Shown: positions 27,261 to 41,150, counted from the first letter of the stretch. The stretch is DNA of 64,000 bases from Anastatus disparis (GCA_017163975.1 JAFFSR010000292.1:2549501-2613500); one strand, 5' to 3'. Numbers and translations are program-made. Notes: generated by a model not told the origin, from the letters alone.

Positions 27261-30200
27261 TGTTGTTTTTTCTCTTTTTTTTTCTTTTCAAACTGACTAT
27301 TGTAATAACGCGCCCTCCTTACGGATTTATTTTACTTTCTTGGTTACTTTCGAAAACTCCTTGAGTGCGAAAAATTCTTTTGAAGCTCTTCTTGGACTCA
27401 TTACTTTTTGAATTATTTGTTTGACCATTATTTTTTTAATTATTTCAGAAAATTTCATTATAATATACTCGTAGAAGAGACTGAGTCATCACTAGTCATG
27501 TTCAATCGACTGATTTCTAATATTTTAATATTTTAAGATTTAATAAAATATCCTTTTTTTAGTAAAAGGTAAAATATCAATTCAACATTAAAACAATTGC
27601 AAAAAAATTCAACGTCTTTTAATTCATTTATAAATATGCTCAAACGCAGAAAAAATATTGTGGTAATAATTATTTAGTGCACTTTTAGAAGCTGTGTTTA
27701 AAAACCACAAAAAAAGTTTTAAGACCTGTAACAAAAAAGTTTGAAATATCAATCGCTGAAATAACTTTTGCAAATGTAAAACAAACGGTTGTTTTTATCG
27801 GACAATGTTGATTTATTTTTTTAAGAGTGAAAATGTTTAGAAGATTAAATGAATTTTTTTGTGTTTTATATTACAAATAATAAATCACTTCTACAAAAAA
27901 CTAAAAAATTAATGCCAAAATAAATGGTTTTATAATAGTAAATTAAAATATATTTACTCTTAAGTAAAAATAGTCTTCCATAAAATATTGTAGGGTAAAA
28001 ATTTTTTTACGATTTTATAGGAAAATTCAATCCCATGAGTTTATTATTATTATTATTATTTTATTTTACTCCTTGAATCACATGGAACTGGCTTTTTATG
28101 CACTTTAATTTTTCTTAACTGCTTGAATAAAATTCGTATCACTTGAAGATTTGAAAACTTTTACAAAATATTTAATAAAATTTTCTAGTGAATATTCAAC
28201 TTAAATAGATAATGTAAAAATTAATCAGGCCAGTTTTGCTCGAATCTGGCATAGAAACATATAAAGTTAACATTAACGTTACGTACCTCGGTTGCGTGAA
28301 TTACTTAATATCTGGACAAATATGTTATCCGTAATAGTTATATGCGTAATATGATATATCTATGGGCAAGATTATACAAATAGTTCAAGAAAATGTTATA
28401 ATTGATGTAATATATGATGTTACATAATTTTTCGGAGTTGACAGTCAAAAAATCTTACTCCCGTTATAAGCGTGTGACACGCGCTTGCTTATACAGCGAG
28501 CGATTATATTTTTGTTTAGTGATGTGATTATTATACTTGTTACATATCTACCGGGGAAAAATGAAATTTAATTGTTGGCTATGAAAAATTCTTATGTAAA
28601 CTTCATTATTATATCAGAACTTTCTTCATTGTAATTATAACTTGGAAAAAAACAAAATTTTTTTACCATTATTTGAAAATATTTGTCAAACGTTCATATT
28701 TAATGAGTTATGTTATTACTTAACGTTGTTGTAATATTTCATATAGTTTTGTAGATAGAAGATAGTATTATATTATACTACATTGTAATAATATTTATTA
28801 AGTATTATTAATTATTATTATATACACTAGTATGTTTTTTAAAAATATTATATAACTCATTTTTGAAAATTTTACGTACGTTCCAATAATAGTGTGTACA
28901 CATACATATTTTTAAAAAAAAGAACAGCATAAAAAAGTTAAATATTTAAAAATGGATAATTATTTGTTTTAAAAATTCTTATTTAACATCTTAAATATTT
29001 AAATACGAATACACTATTTTTGTTGAAACATATCTTTTTGTGATAACATAATAGTCTATGCTTTAAAAGCAAATTGAAACAAAGAACAAATTTTACTTCA
29101 TCTGTATAGAGTTTTATGATTTTTCAAAATAGTAGTTTTAAACCCGTAAATTGAATATTTTAAAGAAATATAAAAGAGATATTCGGTTAAAAAAAATCCA
29201 TTCTTTGAATGAATGCACAAACAAAATGCTTATCTTTTTAAATGTTTTTTTAATAATTTAATAAGAAAAAATTTCCGTTCTTTTAAAAAAAATGAAATTC
29301 CTTGAATCAATACATAAATAAAATTTTCCCAATTATTATGCTAATTTCTTGAATCATACATTTTGTTTAAATTAAATTAATCAAATTACTTGTAGATTAA
29401 GTGTACGAGTATCAGATACATAAAAATTGAAATTTTATTTTTCGAATATGTCTCCTTTTAAGAACTTTAATGCCAATACCGACCTTGAAAAAATTATTGG
29501 AACTTGTAAAAAATGTAAATCTTTAATATAAATGTACTTTAAACGATAACGAACGTTTCATATATTTTAGTGTAATAAGAAAAAGAAATTATTACTATGA
29601 CCTTACAATTTCACTATTAGCATAATGAAGGATGACATTTATAGTACTATTAAATTTCATCTACCAAAAAACAAAATTCAGTTTCTACTCAGAATTTATA
29701 AAAAAAAAATTCAATAAGCATGGATAAAACTTTTCTATTTTATTGGTTACTATTTCTAACGAATTACGTTTAAAATGTTATACCGTAAAGGTGTCAATGA
29801 CTGGATCTTTGTATGCTAACGGTTGATTATAAATAGTTTGATAATCATTACATTATATAAATAAAGGATGATGGTAGTCGTAATATATTTCGATAATTAG
29901 TATGTTTCGATACTTTAGTAATTAGAAAGTTTTATTCTCATGAGAAAGCTTAAGTTTAATAATTAGAATAATAATATATTACGTAATGAAGGAATAACCG
30001 ATTTTATTCCCGTATTGAATATCGTAATTTAATCTCAGTTTAACTGATGTCATTTTATTAATTTGGAAAGTGATGCTTTTTATTATTTTTTAATAATTTC
30101 ATTTAAAAGAATGTGATGAGTTTAAAAACCAAAAAAATTTAGTTAATAATTTTAAATAAGAAAGAAAGTTTGAAGGGATTGGAAACTTACTTTACTTTCA

Positions 30201-33200
30201 ATTTGAAATTAATAATCACTTGATTAACCCGATAAGTGAGTCTAGAGTGAGACTTTTCTCTATCTTAAGGATCTAATTAACGGAAGTTAATAAGATTATG
30301 GAAAATAATATAGTTTTAATTTTGTACTATCACTATCAACGTCATCGTAAATTTTGAAAAGTTCTATTATTTTTAGTTAGAGCTTAAGACAGTAAAATAG
30401 CTACAGTTTTATTGGAAGTGAAGTACTATACCCAACATGGAAACAAAATCAACTTCACTCTTGGGAAAAAAAATGAGAATTAATTATCCAGATACATTGC
30501 ACTATTACATTACTTCGTAGAGAATAAAGTAGTTTTTCATTCTCGTTAATTTACTCTTATTTTATATTTAGTCGAGTTAAAGTGTTATTTTATTACATAT
30601 GTAAGTACACTCAATGAAAATGACATTTTTCTAAACGCGTACCGGTGATTTTGCCCCAAGTGTAAGAAAACATCGGATTGTTTACAAAGTTTTGTATTGC
30701 AATTACTTTGTTAATGAAAGATATAATTTGAATTAACTGAAATTATTAATTTATTCTTAGTAATTCATATTATAATTTCAATTAAAAATCATATAGAATT
30801 CCATGCCAAGTATTTAGATTTTATCAGCAGTTTTATTTTTAAAATATTTGAGAATGAATTATCTATAAGCATAAAGTAGCCGTATAATTCAAATTTGTAT
30901 TTACTGGAGACTTATGAATTCTTAATATACCGTTGGAAGTTTAAATTATAAATAATCAGAAAGTATTCAAAATTTTCAAATAAATAAATTATGTTAATTA
31001 TAAAATTTGAGATTATTTTTAAAAATTATTTCCTTTCTAATAACCTACTTTATTCTCTACATCATCGAAAATAAAGCGGCATCTTATTATTATAGAAGTA
31101 ATGAGACACTTTATTCTTGTTAATATTTAGTAGTAGAAATACTTGATTTTCAGCCTGTTTTCAAGTTAGTAAAATAGCCATTACTTTTGAGCTGCAAGTA
31201 AATATCTTTAAATTAAATTGAGCCTAGAATAATTATGAAAACTAATATAAAAATTCTTTAATTTGTTATAATTAAACGTGTGGACTGCTGATCTCGTTTC
31301 GTATTATAGAAATACCTAATGTGATAAAGTATATTAATGTATGAAAAAAATTTGCAAATCAAGAAATATTTTACACTAAATATTTAAATTTGAAAAAAAA
31401 TTGAGATAATCGGTCAGATATTCTCAGATGCTTAAAAACAAAAACGTTACTTTATTAAATAAATACTATAAATTATAGTGTGATTGTACAATTGCATAAT
31501 AACAAGATACTTCAGTAGAAACATACTTCCAATATAAAAAATATAAAATCGTAAAGCTTTCAATCTTCCAATCGATCTCATCCATAAATATATTGAGCTT
31601 TATAAATTTTTCGACATTTACTTACAATTATAAGTTAAAATTATGTAATGTTAGATATGTAAATTACTTGAATATTTTAATTAAAATTGAACAATATGTA
31701 GAAAATATCATCAGTTTTAAAGGAAATGAAAGTTACCGGAAATCTATTTACCGATCGTAGTTTTGCAATAAATGAGGTAGAACTTTATTACAATATAGCT
31801 TTTATACGACTTTCAAATTTAACTCCTACGGTATTAAATCGTTAAATTTCAAATAAAATTATTATGAAATTGTTGAATACGAAAAAACCAAAAAGAAAAA
31901 TATTATGGCATGCGTTGTTTAAGAGCTGATATTAAAGTGAAGATAAAACAATGTAGATAAAAGAAACAAAGGATCTTTTATAAAAATAAGTTTTCTTCAT
32001 CAAAGAGATATATTTCATTCACACCGACATTCGAAATATTTTATATTCCAATCTTTTCCACAAGATTGTACAATAATATAATTAATACGAATTTTTAGAA
32101 AATTTAACTTTGATTTCGACTGTAAAAAAACTTTATTGCAAATTAATGAAAGAAATTTTGTAATTTTCCACCTAAGCACTTGCTATTATGTGTGTTTCAT
32201 GGGGTAATTTAAGACAATCCATTTTCATGAATTGCTAACTACTTAATATGAGCTCTTGGAAAATTGCTATTCGATTTCAAATTTTAAAATATTGCAAATT
32301 AGAGGGATTTTGAAATATTCTATTTTTTTAACAATTATTGTTTTATACAGTAATTAAAACTTAACTACATTTAGAAATGAAAAAAATTAATTTCAATGTA
32401 ATGTTTGCTCATTTTTATGAATCACTTTATTCTGTTATTGTATGTATTGTTTTCATTGAATATAATTCTGTATATATCTTCTAAAGATTATTAAAATTTC
32501 ATATAGTAAAACATTAGACTATTTAATTTTAAATAATAAGGTTGTGATGTGAAATAATGTGCAAAGGCATTATTAGTGTTAAATTTGTTCAACATATTTT
32601 CATCAATAACATAATTTAGTATTACTTTCGGATTAAATCTACAACATTGTAATAATGAAATTTCAAAAATTTTTATCGTGAAAAGAAATTGCAATTTAAT
32701 TTAACACAATCGGTTTTCACCACATAGTCGTGTTTTGCTAATTTAAATATTATAATCTGATCTCATACATCATGTATAAAATTACTCATAGCGTCTCCCT
32801 TTAACTTTCATTTTAAACTTCGAAAAAACACTTAGCTAATCTTCCACGCCATAATCCTTTAAAAGTAAAATTTAATATTTAAAAATATTCCATAAGCTTA
32901 AAAGATATAGAATAAGTATTAATGAAATTATAAAATCTAAAAAATCATGAAGGCAATTCTGCAGAATCGAGTAATTTAATATCTGAAAAGCCTTCGATGC
33001 ATTGCTCATCCTCTTGGGTTCTTTTATTTTATCCCTAAACCATGTATGTAGCAATAACCATACAAGTCAATTGGCTGTATATATATATATATATTTCTCG
33101 TTAATCTTATGCTCTTACGACAACAATAATTTTGCGCTTCATATAAGTGACTTGTCGATGAAACTAAGTTTCTCTCCCACTTAAGGAAAAACGATCCTTC

Positions 33201-33285
33201 GTAAAAGGAACATTTGCGGCTTCTCTTACTTTTTTATCTTTCTGATTCCTCTCTGTCTTTGTACATAGACAAACAAAAATCTCTG
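27261..33285. other. Long AT-rich non-coding stretch
   Basis: This is one of the emptiest six kilobases in the window, and open frames are scarce. A TTA microsatellite lies at 28040-28070. A short imperfect dyad AGCGTGT-GAC-ACGCGCT sits near 28470. Nothing else rises above background. Confidence 0.6.
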
Positions 33286-33680
33286 TACATGCAATAATGA
33301 TCGAATCGCGCCGACACATTTGGTCGAGACACAAGAGACAAAAAAAAATAAAGAAGTAGAAGGAATTGTAATCTTTCTGCGATCGTGAGGAGTGCCACGA
33401 TCTATCAGACAGACAATATCGATGACGCTGTATATACATGTATGTATACAACATTGTGAAAAGAGATGCCCTTCGGCGATTTGCGACTCGTTCGTGAAAG
33501 TTTCACGCAAAGGAATGTCGCGCACACACATATACACATATCACATACACACGAGCACTTGTATAGGATGAGCACGAGGGTATGAGGTAAAGAAGGGGGA
33601 AAAGAGGAGTGTAATGATCAAAGTTATAACTGACCGAAGGTGTGCGTAATTGATTACGCATCTATTTGATTACAGAGAGA
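33286..33680. promoter_or_regulatory. GC-richer island with homeodomain-type palindrome
   Basis: GATCGTG (33381-33387) and CACGATC (33396-33402) form a 7-bp dyad. Near the island's right edge TGCGTAAT-TG-ATTACGCA (33643-33660) is a perfect 8-bp dyad containing TAATTGATTA (33647-33656). That matches the TAAT-N2-ATTA spacing bound by paired-class homeodomain dimers. Overlapping minus-strand open frames of about 100 codons run through it, but they have no family signature. A cis-regulatory role is inferred. Confidence 0.4.
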
Positions 33681-35560
33681 CCGCCAAGTTAATATACTGC
33701 ATCTCGGTTATTATGGTTATAAGTATGCAATCTATTTAGTTGCATCGGTCGTGAGGTTCTCTTTTTTTTAATGGAAATTTTTTTCAAGGTTTTGGATGTT
33801 ATAAGGTTTACAGTGTAGATTTATTCTTATTTTTCATCCTATGGCTGATGAGTTTTCTGGCCCTTGGTTATATACGTTGCAGGTGGCCGATGATTGTCAG
33901 TACGATTTTTATTTGCTTTTTCGTTATATGGATATGCAGTTTATTGTGAAGTTCGTGTCTCAATGACTTTAGAGAAAATCATAAAATGTATAAATAAAAC
34001 TCAAATTACTGTTTATGGTTAAAAAAATCTCCAAGAAATTCGTCCTTCTTAATTATAACGGCACAATTGAAAAAAAAATATTGTCATTTTAAAATTACAA
34101 TGTCTCACTGTAGTCCGTATATATCCACTTTATATGTGTTTGTTACAGGCGCCAGATATTGAAATTTTATTCTTAATTTTCTCATACCTTTTAAATTAAA
34201 TATTTTTACAACTTTTTTAAGAACTTTATTTGTTGTATTACCAATAAAAAGGCTAAAATTTTTTTTAAAACTTTTGAAAAGGATGTTAATACACATTTGA
34301 AATGCATGTTTAAACATTTTGCTATAGACCTTTCACAATGAAGTTAAAAAATAAGATTTTTGAAAGGTAAAAAGACCTTGCATTCATTTATAATATTAGT
34401 GTATATAAAACAGTATATATCAATACACTGTATTAAAAGGATATGAAATCATAATCCAGTCATATTAACTACGCTCTAATAAAATTTTGAAACGTTATTT
34501 TTTTTTCTTTTTAACATAGATTTATGAAATTATGCATTATTACGATAGTCATAATCCGAATGGTTAAATCAAAAGAATTATCCATTATTACTCCAACAAC
34601 GAGCGATGACGATTTTGTATATAATGACGATCTGAGCAATTTAATCTTGTTATAGAAGTAGGAAGAAGCGTTTCCTTAACTTTCTAAGTGTCTTAACTTC
34701 ACAAAGTTTAAATTTCCAAAGCGTTAAATCATTCACTTGTTGCATGTATACATCCCATCTTTATTCCTTTTTTACACAACAAATGTATATATACATATAT
34801 ATTATCATAGTTTAGTCATCGCCGGTTGAATAGCTGCAGTCCAATTAACTCCTATATAAGTTTTTGGCGATGAAGCGCGGATAATGTGTGCAGTTGATAT
34901 TTTATGTAACAATCTGATTAAGAAAATTGGAGAGAAAGAAACTCGGTACGTTTTGCTTATTTTATTTTTTTTTATCTTTGTTTCGTTGCAATCTTTTTTT
35001 CTTTTTTTTTAATTTATTGTTAGTGTAAAAATTTTTTTTCCAGCTTTATTCGCGTAAATAAGATCTTAAAATAATTAAAATATTATATATATGATGTGTA
35101 ATTGCAGTGTAATATTTCGAAATATAAAATATGCGTAAATGAAAAAAATTTTGCTAAGAGAAAGCGTTAATTTTTATAATTTATTACAGCTGATAATAAA
35201 GATAAAAAAAATTTAAGATGAATTATAAAAAAATTAATAAAATTAAAAATAAAAAACGTAATAATAATGAACAGAAATACATAATTAAGATATAATAATA
35301 ATGTACACTTTGAATAATGATGTTTCAAGCAATTTTATAATTCTAAAGGCATTACTAAGCCATGCTGTATTTATTCATTAATTACGCAAGAATAAACAAA
35401 CAAAATAAAAGTCAAGTCCTTGCAATTGACAGTATTCTTGGCAATTCGCAAAGATAAATTGCATAAAAAAAGTTATTTCTAAAATTCAGTAAATCTTGCA
35501 GTAACATTAATAGTATTGAAAAAAAGAAAAAAAAATGTATACAGCTATTGTGCAGCGCTC
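33681..35560. other. AT-rich non-coding stretch
   Basis: No gene. A 6-bp dyad ATCGCC with GGCGAT brackets about 34818-34871. Otherwise it is simple A/T-rich sequence. Confidence 0.5.
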
Positions 35561-35770
35561 CTGTAATGTATATCATCGGTGTACCGATTTGGTTTACAAT
35601 AAAATTCTAACGACACACATATACACACATACCACACGTGCTCGCGTGTGTTGAGAGCGTGCGAGGAATCGCGATCAGCACTCTCGCGTTGACCGAAATC
35701 TTTCTCTTGACAAATCTTTTGTATATATCATGTATTGTCTATAAAATAACGATCGCGATTAGCGAGTCAA
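35561..35770. promoter_or_regulatory. GC-richer island with E-box dyad and ATCGCGAT palindromes
   Basis: CACACG-TGCTCG-CGTGTG (35633-35650) is a dyad containing the E-box CACGTG. AATCGCGATC (35667-35676) and its exact complement GATCGCGATT (35751-35760) lie 75 bp apart. A 72-codon frame starting at 35638 encodes a hydrophobic peptide. It lacks an ATG start and a recognisable domain, so I do not call it a gene. Confidence 0.4.
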
Positions 35771-37985
35771 CGTTTTTCATCATCGTATTTTCTTTATTTA
35801 CTTTATTTTATATCTCATTCTTTTCTGCCTATGTGTATTTGTACTTTTATTATTAATGAGCGACTGTTATATTGAAATATTGCGCAAAAAAAATTCGAAC
35901 GAGCATTTATTCTAATCCGCTAATTGCCTATTGTTGTTTTTTTCTTCTTTCGATCTTAAGCTAAGCACAATCGTAGATATTTCGTAGAACGCAGAGTAAT
36001 TAATTTTACGACAAACTGAACGGTTTGTTGGCTTCTTAGTATTGGTAATAAAAGTGATAGTAACATTTAAATGGTATTTGTGTTAAAGAAATGTATACGA
36101 ATGCATTTTGAAAGATTGCTAATATTGTTTCATGAATGGCCATTTCGTGTTTAACATGTTTGTTGACAAACAATAGAATATTAGCCATTGGCATTTGATT
36201 TTAGACGAAATTAATGATTTATCGAATGCTTATTCAAAACAATAGGTTATTCACATACTAATGGAGAAATATTGAAGTATTTTAGTACTAATTTATGAAA
36301 ATGAAAGTATTGGCATTTTTTTCAATTATATCTAATTTCTGATGAAAAAGCAATAGTAATTTGGCCCGTGTAATTATTTAATATTTGAGTAGTAATAATA
36401 TTTGTCTTTTTAATCATACCTCATGTCTTAAAATGAAACCAAATTACGATTTGAAGTCAATATTTATTGTATTAATAACGCCTAATATGTTAATCAAAAA
36501 AAGGATCTTTTTAAAACTGTAAATATACATTCACTTAGCATATGTATCCACGAAGATTTTGGATCGATGTAATATTTTTCAAATATTTAACATATTATTT
36601 AAGAACATTCTTACTAAAATAATAATATTTTAAAAGTTTGAAATTACATTCATAAATATTAATAAAATTTTTGTTTAGTTATGAAAATAAAGTCATCGTT
36701 TATTTATATCGCATATGTATAAATCGAAAATTTCATTGTTATTTTGATATATAATTAATATAACTAAAATTTCAGATGAAATTATATTTTTCTGATTTTG
36801 TAAAAAATTTATTTAAATCCGATTAAAATTTTTCTCATTACTGTTAATCGTGACTATTTTTCAAATACGTCAATAAAATAATTATAAAAAACTTATTGTT
36901 CATGAAAATTAAAAAAAATTATTTTTGTTATTATAAACTTTTTCATAATAAACTTTTAAATATTTAATTATCTTACACTTCTTTTCATAAATTTTGATCG
37001 TCGTACAACTAATCCCGTAAATCACTAATAAAAATATTATCGTCCCGAAGTCGGCGTTACTTTTGAATAAAAAATATAAAAATACACGGAATATTCCGGT
37101 GTCACAGTAAATCTTCAATTCCATTAATTTAACATTATGTGGTATAAGAATTTTCATCAAGGATACATTAGTTACCTAATTGCGTAGTGCTAAACATAAG
37201 TAGCATCTGGGATATATAATGTCATCGATGACCCTCGTTTATATTATATAGATGGGCAAGGTCGTAAGAAGGTAGCATTTTTCGCAAGATATGACCGAGG
37301 GAGGTCGTATGACAAGTCGATTAGCATAGATTATATGAGGCTAAAAAAGACAATGTTATTATCCTCCAACGCATGAATATTTAATTTTAAAAAATAACAT
37401 TCACGTAGAGAGTCTATAAGTGACTTTATATATATTATTATTTTTTTCGCAATATATACCAAAGAATTTGAGGTTTTTGGCTGTATTTTTTTTCATGGAT
37501 TGTTGTCTCATTAACAGGACACTCACCTTAACCACAAATTATACGCATTCTTGTATAATCTTGATCGGATATGAAAAAAAATTGTGCTTCAAGCCGATAC
37601 TGAATCAGATATTATATAAATTAGATTATTCATTCGTAAATACAGCGATCATTTTACGGGGTCATGTAGTTTTTACTTGCGTTAAATTACAGCTTAAAAA
37701 AATTGGTTTATAGATTTATTTGTTTTTTGAGTGAAAACTTTCGAATTATTTTATAAATAAAAAATATCAATTTCATAACTCAATAAATTGATTTTGTTAC
37801 CAAGCCATAACTAAGAAAACGTATGCCTTTTATTGTTGTGATCTTTAATATATAATCAATCTATAATTTACAATTTATTCGTATTTATTTATTTACACTT
37901 AATTGTAATTTTTAAAATATACATAGTTTAAATTTAAATCAACAATCCTTTTTAAAAAAAATATATGCTTAAATGTTTAATTTTT
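35771..37985. other. AT-rich non-coding stretch
   Basis: A modestly GC-richer patch at 37200-37340 has a partial inverted pair, GACCCTCG and CGAGGGAGGTC. An open frame at 37420-37713 (97 codons) has AT-rich codon use and no motif. No supported gene. Confidence 0.5.
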
Positions 37986-38396
37986 CTGGAAAATCTATAA
38001 TTTGCAATGTTATAAAAAATAATTTTTTCTCATGCGTGCTGGGTAAGTGGCTTATTGCGCATGCGTTTTCGGGGTGGTAAGTAGCTAATAGCGCGCGCCG
38101 CGTGTGTTTTGTCTTTGAAGCGTGTGTTTGAGTAAAAAGCGTTACGTTATAAAAAATAACGTCACGCAAATCCGTTAATTAATGAAAAAAAGAAAACCAC
38201 GATTTTCTTTGTATATGCAGAAGTAGCGTCGCGCGGGCGAAGATGATAGGAGAGAGAGAGAGAGAGAGAAAAGAGAATGCTTTATCGAAAGAAAACAAGA
38301 CACGCCAGAACGTGTTTACGAGTCAGTCGTACGGCAGATATGAGAGAGAGATTGATTTAATGGAGAATACAATATCATTTGAAATAACAATGGTAG
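37986..38396. promoter_or_regulatory. CpG island, promoter-like
   Basis: Dense CpG includes TTGCGCATGCGTT (about 38055-38067), which closely matches the NRF1/Ewg palindrome. A direct repeat GGTAAGTRGCTWATWGCGC has copies at 38042 and 38076. A near-perfect dyad GCGTTACGTTAT (38139-38150) with ATAACGTCACGC (38156-38167) carries CRE-like ACGTCA. A GA microsatellite occupies 38250-38269. An ATG at 38243 opens a 64-codon frame rich in E, R and K that runs into the SINE; it is probably not a gene. These are the kinds of sites found in CpG-type promoters, but no transcript is shown. Confidence 0.45.
38250..38269. repeat. (GA)n microsatellite
   Basis: A GA dinucleotide run of about 20 bp, continuing into purine-rich sequence. 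Confidence 0.9.
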
Positions 38397-38604
38397 AAGT
38401 CGTCAGTAGCTCAGTCGGTAGAGTGATGGATTCGTAATTTCGTGGTCCCGAGTTCGAATCCCGCTCGCAGCGGTCGATTGATACAAGCACCTCTGTACTT
38501 TACATGTGCTTTGTTCATAAATACACTGGAACGACCTCCATCGCTAATTAGCATTGTAATGATAGCATTATATAGCAAAGTTAAATAAAAAAGAAAAGAA
38601 AATC
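38397..38604 (+). mobile_element. tRNA-derived SINE, copy 2
   Basis: A-box TAGCTCAGTCGG lies at 38407-38418 and B-box GAGTTCGAATCC at 38450-38461, both matching the RNA polymerase III consensus well. The body has the same GATTGATACAAGCACC start and TTAAATAAA 3' end as the copies at 4.5 and 56.0 kb. The tail becomes A/G-rich (38582-38602). This copy keeps the strongest tRNA-like promoter boxes of the three. It ends only about 30 bp before the foldback element at 38631. Confidence 0.87.
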
Positions 38605-38630
38605 ATTATACTCAGAGTTTTATTTAACAC

Positions 38631-39325
38631 ATCAGGACTGAGTTTAAGCCTGAATAAAAATCAAATTTAAATGTAGTCACAATTTTTTTCTTCTATTGAT
38701 ATTAATTAATAAAACTTCTTTTTACTATAAACATATATTAAATATAAAATTTTGATCCGTAAATAATTTTAAAAAACCTCATCCTATGCTTTATATTCTT
38801 TTGATTAATCGAAAACTTGATTTTTTAAATTTTGGTACTTGCTGCAGACTTTTTTAGCCAATTTTCAACTAATTGACCTCAAAATTTTCAGAGATCTTCA
38901 GTTTATATATTTTCACAAAATAATAGTGCTGGAATTTTTATAGGATAAGAATGTTGAATTAAATTACATGAAATTGACAAAAATATTTATTTTTTTTAAC
39001 TTTATCTAAACCAAACTTTTAAATTCTTTTTTTTTAATCAAACTGTTAGTTTGTGAAAATATATAAACTAAAGATTTCTGGAAATTTTAATTGAAAATTG
39101 TCTGAGAAAGTCTACGGCATTACCAAAATTTAAAAAATCAAGTTTTTGATTAATCAAAAGAATTTTAAACATTGGATGTAGGTTTTTAAAATTATCCTTG
39201 GGTCAAAATCTCGTATTTAATATATATTTAAGGTAAAAAGAAGCTTTATTTATTAATATTATTAGAAAAAAAAATGATCACTACATTTAAATTTGATTTT
39301 TTTCAGGCTTAAACTCAGGCCTGAT
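38631..39325. mobile_element. Long foldback element, arms of about 300 bp
   Basis: The first and last bases are reverse complements: ATCAGGACTGAGTTTAAGCC at 38631 pairs with sequence ending at 39325, with one mismatch in 20. Similarity continues inward for roughly 300 bp on each side (left arm to about 38935, right arm from about 39050), with scattered substitutions and small indels. The central spacer is about 115 bp. There is no coding frame, so this is a non-autonomous foldback/MITE-type DNA element. Flanks (TTAACAC and ACCTTAA) give no certain target duplication, so the superfamily is unassigned. Read-through transcription would give a long hairpin RNA. Confidence 0.82.
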
Positions 39326-41150
39326 ACCTTAAAACTAATTTTGAGAAAATGTGCATTGAAATAAAAAAAAAAATTTTTAATTTATGCTATTAATGCGCTA
39401 CTGAGTAAGCTACTGAAAATCTCAGTTCACTGAAATGATTTTATTGACTTGAAATTAGTAATCTAATTCGATTTGTTAGAATGACGATATATTTGATGAT
39501 ATATGATGATTTCTTGTTAAATAAACCGCTATTGAATGAATCATAAATTCTCTATTACAATCCATTTCATGATACTCTCATATTATTTTACAATCTTTTA
39601 CGACACTAAGAATGAATAATTTTCTATGATTGTGTAAATTTGCATATTTTTAAAATTAAAATAAGAACAGTTAATTTTAACGCGTGTTACGCATACGAAC
39701 CATTTAAATCTTCAAAACAACTTATATAAAATCAAATTTTATGTACTGTTTTGGTGCTTAGAGCGACTGAGAAAACCAAATTGGGTAAAAAAGCAATTAT
39801 AAAGATGATGCAAATGAGTAATACCTTTATGAATAATAATTTCAATTTCAAGATGAACGATCTCTATTTTCTCTTACGCCTTTCTTTTTACCATTTTAAC
39901 AATGATTCAAAGCTCTTCCTACGCATTTCTTTTATATGCTTTGGACGGTATTATTTTGCTTGTGGCAAAAAAAAATATATATATGTTATGTTCTTTTTTA
40001 TTCTTTTTAATTCGCTAAACGAATATATACATCTGAGAAAGTTGGAGTATAAAGGACTTTCATCCGACTGTTATTTGTCGATGAATGTTCGTTTTAGTTT
40101 TTTAAATACAAGCTTTAATGGAGGTGTGGATATCTAATAATCGTTAAATAAATTAGTGTTTACTCGTTTAGTTTATGTTTTGGACTTTAATGGCGTATCT
40201 TTTATAGTTGACATTATCGAGCATTTACGAGGAAACATTAAAAATTATGCCACGTTAATGACAAAAGCAATGCAATAAAATAGTAAATGTAATTGCAGTA
40301 AACTTGATCCATTTGGAATAATTGCAAATCATTAATTTCAATAGTTAGTACTTACACTAGCAAAATAGAAAATCTGAAAATAAATTTTCATTAAATTTAG
40401 ATAGTTTTATCGTTATACAGGATATGGTTAACTTATACAAAATATGTATAATTATACTAAAATAAATTTGGATAAATTAGCAACGAAAAAGCAGTTTACA
40501 TATTTGTATTTTTTTTAACAATTTAATAATACAAATCTATTTAAATAAATTATCATTATAGGATTATTGAATTATAACTTTCGAAATATAAAAATGCTGA
40601 TAATAGTTATGAAAATATGTTTTTAAAATTTTTATCAATAAATAAATAATGAATGTGAATTGATATAAATAGTTTTTTAATAATTCATTATTTATCACGG
40701 CATGTAATTACTTTAAATTTAATTATAATTGGTATAATCTTTATATTTATATTATAAATAAGTGTGTTATAACAGAAAAATGTAATAACAGCACGTCTTC
40801 GAACGTAATTAACAAGATGCAACCATTATTCAATGAATTCTACAATATAAAAGGCTCAATCAAGCACGTGATGACTTCTTAATATCGAACTATGCTTATT
40901 TAAAAAATAAAAAGAAAAAAAAATTGCATTCCTTTGTACACCTCTCTGCCAATTCGCAAATACGGTCAACGATGAAAAAGACGAGTGTCCGATCTTCGGT
41001 AAAAAAAAGCAAAAGGATTAAACTGAAAGAAAATAAAGTCTAACTTAAAAAAAAAGGTGAAACAAAAAAAAAACTTTATTTCGAAAATAAAGAGTTGGAA
41101 ATTTCGTGGATAATACAAGCGTGAAAACGATGCTTTTTTTTCTCTCTTTT
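39326..41150. other. AT-rich non-coding stretch
   Basis: A 128-codon open frame (39751-40137) opens at a TTG and encodes an F/N/Y/K-rich peptide without domain or splice sites. I treat it as chance. No other signal. Confidence 0.5.

Noticed and set aside
30411..31130. Inverted repeat around CTACTTTATTCTCTAC near 30.5 and 31.05 kb
   Set aside because: Beyond one 16-base match the flanks align poorly, and boundaries could not be set.
38401..38470. A genuine tRNA gene
   Set aside because: The anticodon and acceptor stems do not pair properly, and the sequence continues into the same body as two other dispersed copies; it is a SINE head.
39751..40137. 128-codon open frame on the plus strand
   Set aside because: TTG start, AT-driven residue use (F, N, Y, K), no motif, no splice or promoter signal; expected by chance in this much DNA.
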